DNA of 56,923 nucleotides from Candidatus Methylomirabilis sp. (lineage in GTDB: Bacteria > Oederibacteriota > PGYV01 > DYJU01): NCBI GenBank assembly GCA_020722985.1, contig DYJU01000005.1:1-56923 (forward strand). The letters are read 5' to 3'. The notes under the pieces were generated by a model, which ran no database searches, was not told the origin of the DNA, and saw only the letters and a list, made by a program, of their open reading frames with translations. Positions 53,229 to 56,923 of this stretch are shown here, piece by piece; positions within the stretch are counted from its first letter, which is position 1; each line of letters starts with the position of its first letter. The translations under genes and the position numbers were made by a program.

Positions 53229-53654
53229 TTAATATATTGTATAACTTTTACCTTCTATATCATTTGCAATTGAATTAATGTATACGTATCCTGCCGAATT
53301 ATTATAATACCAGCCACTTCCCATTGTGTCTGGGATTGCATTTCCTAATGTTACACTATTGCCATAAGGCGGATTAGAATAGGGTCGTTTGGCTTTAACA
53401 TAAGGAACGGCTTCTCCAATAAACTCTTTAAAACCAATACAGGAAACTGGATCAATTGATGATGGAAAAATAAAATTATTAGCATTATACATAGAAATAG
53501 CAGAACGTATAGTTGATAAATTACCAAGAGTAGCGCCTAAATTTGCTTTTTCAAGTAATTCTCCATATTTAGGTATAGCAACCGCAGCAAGCAAAGCAAT
53601 TATTGAAACAACTACTATTAATTCTATTAAAGTAAAAGCTTTTCCATTAAACAT
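53229..53654 (-). CDS. Type IV pilin-like/pseudopilin protein, paralogue 1
   Basis: The 141-aa protein has a prepilin-type N-terminus (GKA, then FTLIELIVVVSIIALLAAVAIPKY) and the shared block LGNLSTIRSAISMYNANNFIFPSS. The end repeats the VKAKRPYSNPPYGNSVTLG, GSGWYYNN and VYINSIANDIEGKSYTIY pattern of the pilin at 52196. Both are small and end in TIY. No assembly ATPase, prepilin peptidase or secretin gene is in the window, so the machinery must be elsewhere. It lies 15 nt after glyA. Confidence 0.88.
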   Translation of the reverse strand: MFNGKAFTLIELIVVVSIIALLAAVAIPKYGELLEKANLGATLGNLSTIRSAISMYNANNFIFPSSIDPVSCIGFKEFIGEAVPYVKAKRPYSNPPYGNSVTLGNAIPDTMGSGWYYNNSAGYVYINSIANDIEGKSYTIY

Positions 53655-53669
53655 AAATCCCTCCCTGAT

Positions 53670-54914
53670 TTATTTATAAACAGGAAATTTTTTGCATAAA
53701 TCTTTTACCTTTTTATTTATATCTGAAATTTTTGATTCATCATTTATATTTTTCAAAACAAAATCAATCCAATCTGCTATTAATAATATTTCCTTTTCTT
53801 TAATTCCACGTGCTGTTATTGCTGGTGTTCCTATGCGAATACCGCTTGTTATAAATGGACTCTGTGTATCAAAAGGAACTGCATTTTTATTAACAACAAT
53901 TCCTGCTTTTTCTAAAGATATTGCAGCATCCTTGCCTGTTATATTATTTGGTCTTAAATCAATAAGAATCAAATGACAATCCGTGCCTCCTGTTAATACT
54001 TTATAACCTTTTTTTATCAAAGCATCAGCAAGGGTTTTAGCATTAGTTAAAACCTGTTTTTGATAGATTTTAAATTCTTCGGTCATTGCTTCTTTAAAAC
54101 AAATTGCTTTTGCGGCAATTATATGCATTAAAGGACCGCCCTGGATTCCAGGAAATACAGCAGAATTTATTTTTTTGGAATGTATCTCTTGGCTGAGTAT
54201 TAAACCACTCCTGGGTCCCTTTAAAGTTTTATGTGTTGTGGTTGTTACAAAATCTGCATAAGGAACAGGGCTATCATATATCCCTGCTGCAACAAGTCCC
54301 GCATAATGAGCAATATCAGCTAAAAGTAATGCTCCTACCTCATCTGCTATTTCTTTAAATTTTTTAAAATCAATCTGCCTCGGATATGCACTTGCACCAC
54401 ACACTATAATTTTAGGTTTTACTTTAATAGCAATATTTTTTACTTTTTCATAATCAATCAAATACGTTTCTGGATCAACCCCATAGTAATATGCTTTATA
54501 AATTTTTCCAGAAGAAGAAGCAGTACTCCCATGTGTCAGGTGACCGCCCGCAGATAAATCCATACCAAGTATAGGATCTCCAGGTTGTAAATATGAAAGA
54601 TAAACTGCCTGATTTGCCTGAGAACCAGAAGTTGGCTGAACATTTGCATGTTCTGCACCAAATAATTTTTTTGCTCTTTCTATGGCAATCTCTTCAATCC
54701 TGTCATAAAATTCCGTCCCCTGATAAAATCTCTTTCCAGGGTATCCTTCTGCATATTTATTTGTAAGTATTGAACCTGTTGCCTGTAAAATAGCTTCATC
54801 AGCATAATTTTCAGAAGCTATCATAAGCAAATTTTCCTGCTGTCTTTTTAATTCTTTTTCAATAAGTTCAGCAACTTCCGAATCAACCTTTTTTATGTAA
54901 CTTACAAAATTCAT
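53670..54914 (-). CDS. glyA: Serine hydroxymethyltransferase
   Basis: GlyA interconverts serine and glycine with transfer of a one-carbon unit to tetrahydrofolate. The 414-aa protein has [43 protein letters not shown], and the PLP lysine in [17 protein letters not shown]. Length is standard. It works with FolD (7896-8744). It follows rpiB by 17 nt; phosphatase-like / rpiB / glyA is the same order as ywlE-ywlF-glyA in Bacillus. Confidence 0.97.
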   Translation of the reverse strand: MNFVSYIKKVDSEVAELIEKELKRQQENLLMIASENYADEAILQATGSILTNKYAEGYPGKRFYQGTEFYDRIEEIAIERAKKLFGAEHANVQPTSGSQANQAVYLSYLQPGDPILGMDLSAGGHLTHGSTASSSGKIYKAYYYGVDPETYLIDYEKVKNIAIKVKPKIIVCGASAYPRQIDFKKFKEIADEVGALLLADIAHYAGLVAAGIYDSPVPYADFVTTTTHKTLKGPRSGLILSQEIHSKKINSAVFPGIQGGPLMHIIAAKAICFKEAMTEEFKIYQKQVLTNAKTLADALIKKGYKVLTGGTDCHLILIDLRPNNITGKDAAISLEKAGIVVNKNAVPFDTQSPFITSGIRIGTPAITARGIKEKEILLIADWIDFVLKNINDESKISDINKKVKDLCKKFPVYK

Positions 54915-54931
54915 CTATATGCCTCCATGGT

Positions 54932-55381
54932 TCATTTAAAATTTTTTTCTTCAATCTTTCTTATTTTTTCTAATCTTTTTTCATGTCTGCCATCTTCATA
55001 TTCAGAAGAAAGCCATATTTTTAATATTTCTACACCAAGGGTTTTACCTATTAATCTTCCGGGTAAAACAAGGATATTGGCATTATTATGTTTTCTTGAC
55101 ATTTCCGCTGTATATGTATTATCGCATAATGCAGCATATATCCCTTTTATTTTATTTGCAGCAATTGACATACCAATTCCCGAACCACAAATTAAAACTC
55201 CCCTGTCAAATTCTTTTGATAAAACTGCCGCACATACTTTTTCAGCGTAATCAGGGTAATCACAGGATTCATGATTATAGGTTCCAAAATCCTTATAATC
55301 AATCTGGCTTCTACTTAAAAATGCTTTTAATTCCTCTTTTAATTCATAACCCGCATGGTCGCTTCCAAATGCTATTCTCAT
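54932..55381 (-). CDS. rpiB: Ribose-5-phosphate isomerase B
   Basis: RpiB interconverts ribose 5-phosphate and ribulose 5-phosphate. The 149-aa protein has AFGSDHAGYELKEELKAFL, the active-site CGSGIGMSIAANKIKGIYAALCDNTYTAEMSRKHNNANIL, and LPGRLIGKTLGVEIL. The catalytic Cys is in ICGSGIG. Its start overlaps the preceding gene by 4 bp. Confidence 0.96.
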   Translation of the reverse strand: MRIAFGSDHAGYELKEELKAFLSRSQIDYKDFGTYNHESCDYPDYAEKVCAAVLSKEFDRGVLICGSGIGMSIAANKIKGIYAALCDNTYTAEMSRKHNNANILVLPGRLIGKTLGVEILKIWLSSEYEDGRHEKRLEKIRKIEEKNFK

Positions 55382-55977
55382 TTATCTTTATCCTCCTCAA
55401 TTAAAAATTGGTTTTTATTGTTAAATTTATCAACTGCAAAAGGTGAAAAAATAATATCATAAAGCCATGAACCTATAAATAACGAAAGACCGGAATAAAA
55501 AACTATCTGTGATACATTGTATGTCTGTCCCTCTTTTACAGGCGTTAAAAGTTCATTGATACTTAGTGCCATAATTATAGTAGAAACAATTTCTGCGCTT
55601 AAAAGAGAAAATCCCGTATTGGAATCTTTTGCATAAAAATGTCCTGCTCCGCGAAATATAATTCCTGGAAACAATGCTTTATAAAAAGCTGTCTCTTTTA
55701 AAAGCGGAACAACTAAAGTTTTGACCTCTACATCATCACCTGTCAAATATGTCTCTTCTAACCAGTTTGAAACTGTTGTTGTATGCTTAATATTGCGCAC
55801 TTCAACCCAGGGCACTGAAATTTCTCTGCCATTTAAAAGTTTTAAATTTAAGTAATAAGTATCAAAATTTAAAACATCTGCTTCAAATTTTTGTTCATCT
55901 TTTAAAATAATAATATCCGCATGTGCATAAGTAAAAAAAATTATAAAAATTAAAAACAAAAAAATATTTTTTTTCAT
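55378..55977 (-). CDS. Exported membrane protein of unknown function
   Basis: The 199-aa protein has a signal peptide ending near YAHAD. A short beta-rich section (IIILKDEQKFEADVLNFDTYYLNLKLLNGREISVPWVEVRNI) follows, which resembles small periplasmic beta-domains. From about residue 100 come two or three hydrophobic segments, with ALFPGIIFRGAGHFYAKDSNTGFSLLSAE, reminiscent of DUF5683-like membrane proteins. Function unknown. It lies between the phosphatase-like gene and rpiB. Confidence 0.75.
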   Translation of the reverse strand: MKKNIFLFLIFIIFFTYAHADIIILKDEQKFEADVLNFDTYYLNLKLLNGREISVPWVEVRNIKHTTTVSNWLEETYLTGDDVEVKTLVVPLLKETAFYKALFPGIIFRGAGHFYAKDSNTGFSLLSAEIVSTIIMALSINELLTPVKEGQTYNVSQIVFYSGLSLFIGSWLYDIIFSPFAVDKFNNKNQFLIEEDKDK

Positions 55978-55986
55978 TTTTTTCCT

Positions 55987-56403
55987 TTAAATTTTATCAA
56001 TAAATTTATTTATAATTGTTATCGCCTCTTCTGCCGTTATCTTTGGGCTTGTAAAATCAATATCAGATTCTCCGGCAAATTCTTTTATTGTAAAGACTAC
56101 ATTATTCTTTTCCGGAAATTTATTTAAAATTGCATTTCTTATTTTACGATTTATTGTTAAAATAATATCTGCTTCTTTAACATCCTGTTTTAAAAGTGGT
56201 TTAGAACTAAAATCACCGTTTACATATTTTTTTAATTCTGTTTTTGCTTCTTCTTCTATTGGTATATCTAACATTGCAAAAATTCCCGAGCTTTTAACTT
56301 CAAAATCATTTTTACCCTTTTGTTTTAAAAGAAAATTTAAAATTTCAGCGATTACTATACTTCTAAATATATTTTGTTCGCCGACAATAAGTATTTTTTT
56401 CAT
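55987..56403 (-). CDS. Low-molecular-weight phosphotyrosine-phosphatase-like protein, catalytic Cys lost
   Basis: The 138-aa protein has the fold pattern of low-molecular-weight protein tyrosine phosphatases: a first strand KKILIVG, a P-loop, VKSSGIFAMLDIPIEEEAKTELKKY, and KEADIILTINRKIRNAIL. The P-loop should read CxxNxxRS; here it is G8-E-Q-N-I-F-R-S, with the nucleophile replaced by Gly (codon GGC at 56380-56382). The usual DP general-acid pair near residue 115 is also not evident. It therefore should not be a phosphatase and may bind a ligand or partner. The reading frame is intact. The glyA-rpiB context matches arginine phosphatase YwlE of Bacillus. Confidence 0.8.
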   Translation of the reverse strand: MKKILIVGEQNIFRSIVIAEILNFLLKQKGKNDFEVKSSGIFAMLDIPIEEEAKTELKKYVNGDFSSKPLLKQDVKEADIILTINRKIRNAILNKFPEKNNVVFTIKEFAGESDIDFTSPKITAEEAITIINKFIDKI

Positions 56404-56411
56404 TTTAAAAG

Positions 56412-56440
56412 ATTATATATTAAAGAATAAAAAAGGTCAA
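56412..56440 (-). promoter_or_regulatory. Promoter of the 15-gene run, giving a nearly leaderless message
   Basis: On the minus strand TTGACC (56435-56440) and a perfect TATAAT (56412-56417) are 17 bp apart. The expected start point is near 56405, only a few bases before the ATG at 56403, which has no ribosome-binding site. Confidence 0.7.
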
Positions 56441-56457
56441 GGATGGAATTAAAAAAG

Positions 56458-56740
56458 TTGGGAATAAGGATAGACATGGTGTACACTTGAAAAGGCTAAA
56501 CACACTAAAAGAAATTAAAGTATAGACGCCCATACCTAAGCGTCTTTCTAAGGAACACACGGAAGGGCAACTAATCCCGCTTTTACTTCGTATTGTTTTC
56601 TTCCGTTTTCAACTGTCTGATTGCTTCGTCAGCCTCATATATCCTTATTTTTCTTTCTACGCTTCTCTTTCGGCTTCCTAAGAATGACCACCACAGTGTT
56701 TTCTAACCAGAGGCATAACTTTTAACCTGTCCGACGGCAT
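56458..56740 (+). repeat. Type 2 element with GACGC...GCGTC hairpin and type 1 core
   Basis: The left part (GGTGTACACTTGAAAAGGC, TAAACACACTAAAAGAAATT) matches 27241 onward. GACGCCCATACCTAAGCGTC at 56525-56544 forms a hairpin. From about 56595 it carries the type 1 right core: TTTTCTTCCGTTTTCAACTG, TTGCTTCGTCAGCCTCATAT, CTCTTTCGGCTTCCTAAG, then AATGACCACCACAG. Its right end is not the AACTATTAC terminus. It lies upstream of the promoter of the long run. Confidence 0.78.
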
Positions 56741-56762
56741 CTAAACGTATTTCAAAAAATAT

Positions 56763-56790
56763 GTAGGGGCAATTCATGAATCGCCCCTAC
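56763..56790. repeat. 28-bp near-perfect palindrome with GTAGGGGC arms
   Basis: GTAGGGGC (56763-56770) and GCCCCTAC (56783-56790) flank ATTCATGAAT, itself a palindrome; only one base pair (A with C) is mismatched. The GC-rich arms stand out in this AT-rich DNA. It is of a type recalled as a dispersed repeat in many environmental genomes. There is one copy in this window. Confidence 0.65.
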
Positions 56791-56906
56791 AAAAATTAAA
56801 AATATTCTGAAATTAATAATCCATCTTGTTATCATTAGTGTTCAGAGGTTTTTTCATACGCGTCTTGTTTTTTTTTCGCAATCTAAAGTTTGTGTCTACA
56901 AAAGGA

Positions 56907-56923
56907 TTTCAACTGCCAGATTG
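56907..56923 (+). repeat. Start of a further element core at the window edge
   Basis: TTTCAACTGCCAGATTG matches the TTCAACTGCGAGATTG core of the type 1 elements (for example 9001-9016) and is cut by the window end. The stretch 56791-56906 before it holds no gene I can support. Confidence 0.45.

Overview
The window is very AT-rich bacterial DNA with tightly packed genes. Fifty-four of the 55 genes I support are on the minus strand; only rpsT is on the plus strand. The gene content describes a motile anaerobe with two membranes. It has an LptE-type lipoprotein, several outer-membrane beta-barrels of the PorV/UPF0164 type, flagellar P- and L-ring proteins, a ferredoxin-dependent 2-oxoacid oxidoreductase, GH57/DUF4912 alpha-glucan genes, and no respiratory genes. 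This mix is what I would expect from an uncultured candidate-phylum-type diderm. The sequence alone does not let me name the lineage.

Layout, read in the minus-strand direction of transcription from high to low coordinates. (1) 56403-42383 is a 15-gene run with almost no gaps: a low-molecular-weight phosphatase-like protein lacking its catalytic Cys, a membrane protein, rpiB, glyA, pilin / HAMP protein / pilin, an O-antigen-ligase-TPR protein, nrdR, a second O-antigen-ligase-TPR protein, a PorV-FN3-TPR protein, a TPR membrane protein, a beta-barrel, accA, an amidase and a GerMN protein. (2) 41799-30256 is a 9-gene run: argS, GGDEF, truA, polA, coaE, HDOD, HD-GYP, GGDEF, GGDEF. It mixes housekeeping with cyclic-di-GMP signalling. 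(3) 30126-27826 is a single secreted multidomain glycosidase. (4) 27130-18182 is the flagellar rod/ring operon (flgF, flgG, flgA, flgH, flgI, flgJ, yvyF-like), headed by two PorV-like barrel genes. (5) 17654-9907 runs porG-porD-porA-porB, then leuS-lptE-hypothetical-holA, converging on rpsT. (6) 8744-464 runs folD, coaD, hup, DUF4912, GH57, ogt, a zinc-ribbon protein, recO, two tandem NlpC/P60 genes and a seven-bladed propeller protein.

The most striking non-coding feature is a family of about 316-321 bp MITE-like elements. They have GTAATAGTT...AACTATTAC ends and nested internal palindromes. A second, related element type carries a GACGC...GCGTC hairpin. Copies or remnants occupy every gap of more than 300 bp in the window, always in the same orientation and always at an operon boundary. 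At least one copy has a perfect 8-bp flanking direct repeat. No transposase is present, so the elements would be non-autonomous.

Several proteins depart from their family at key residues: the phosphatase-like protein (Cys to Gly), ArgRS (HIGH replaced by NVVN), PolA (no proofreading DxE seen), FlgH (no lipobox Cys) and two of the three GGDEF proteins (no I-site Arg). No tRNA, rRNA, CRISPR array, prophage or transposase was found.
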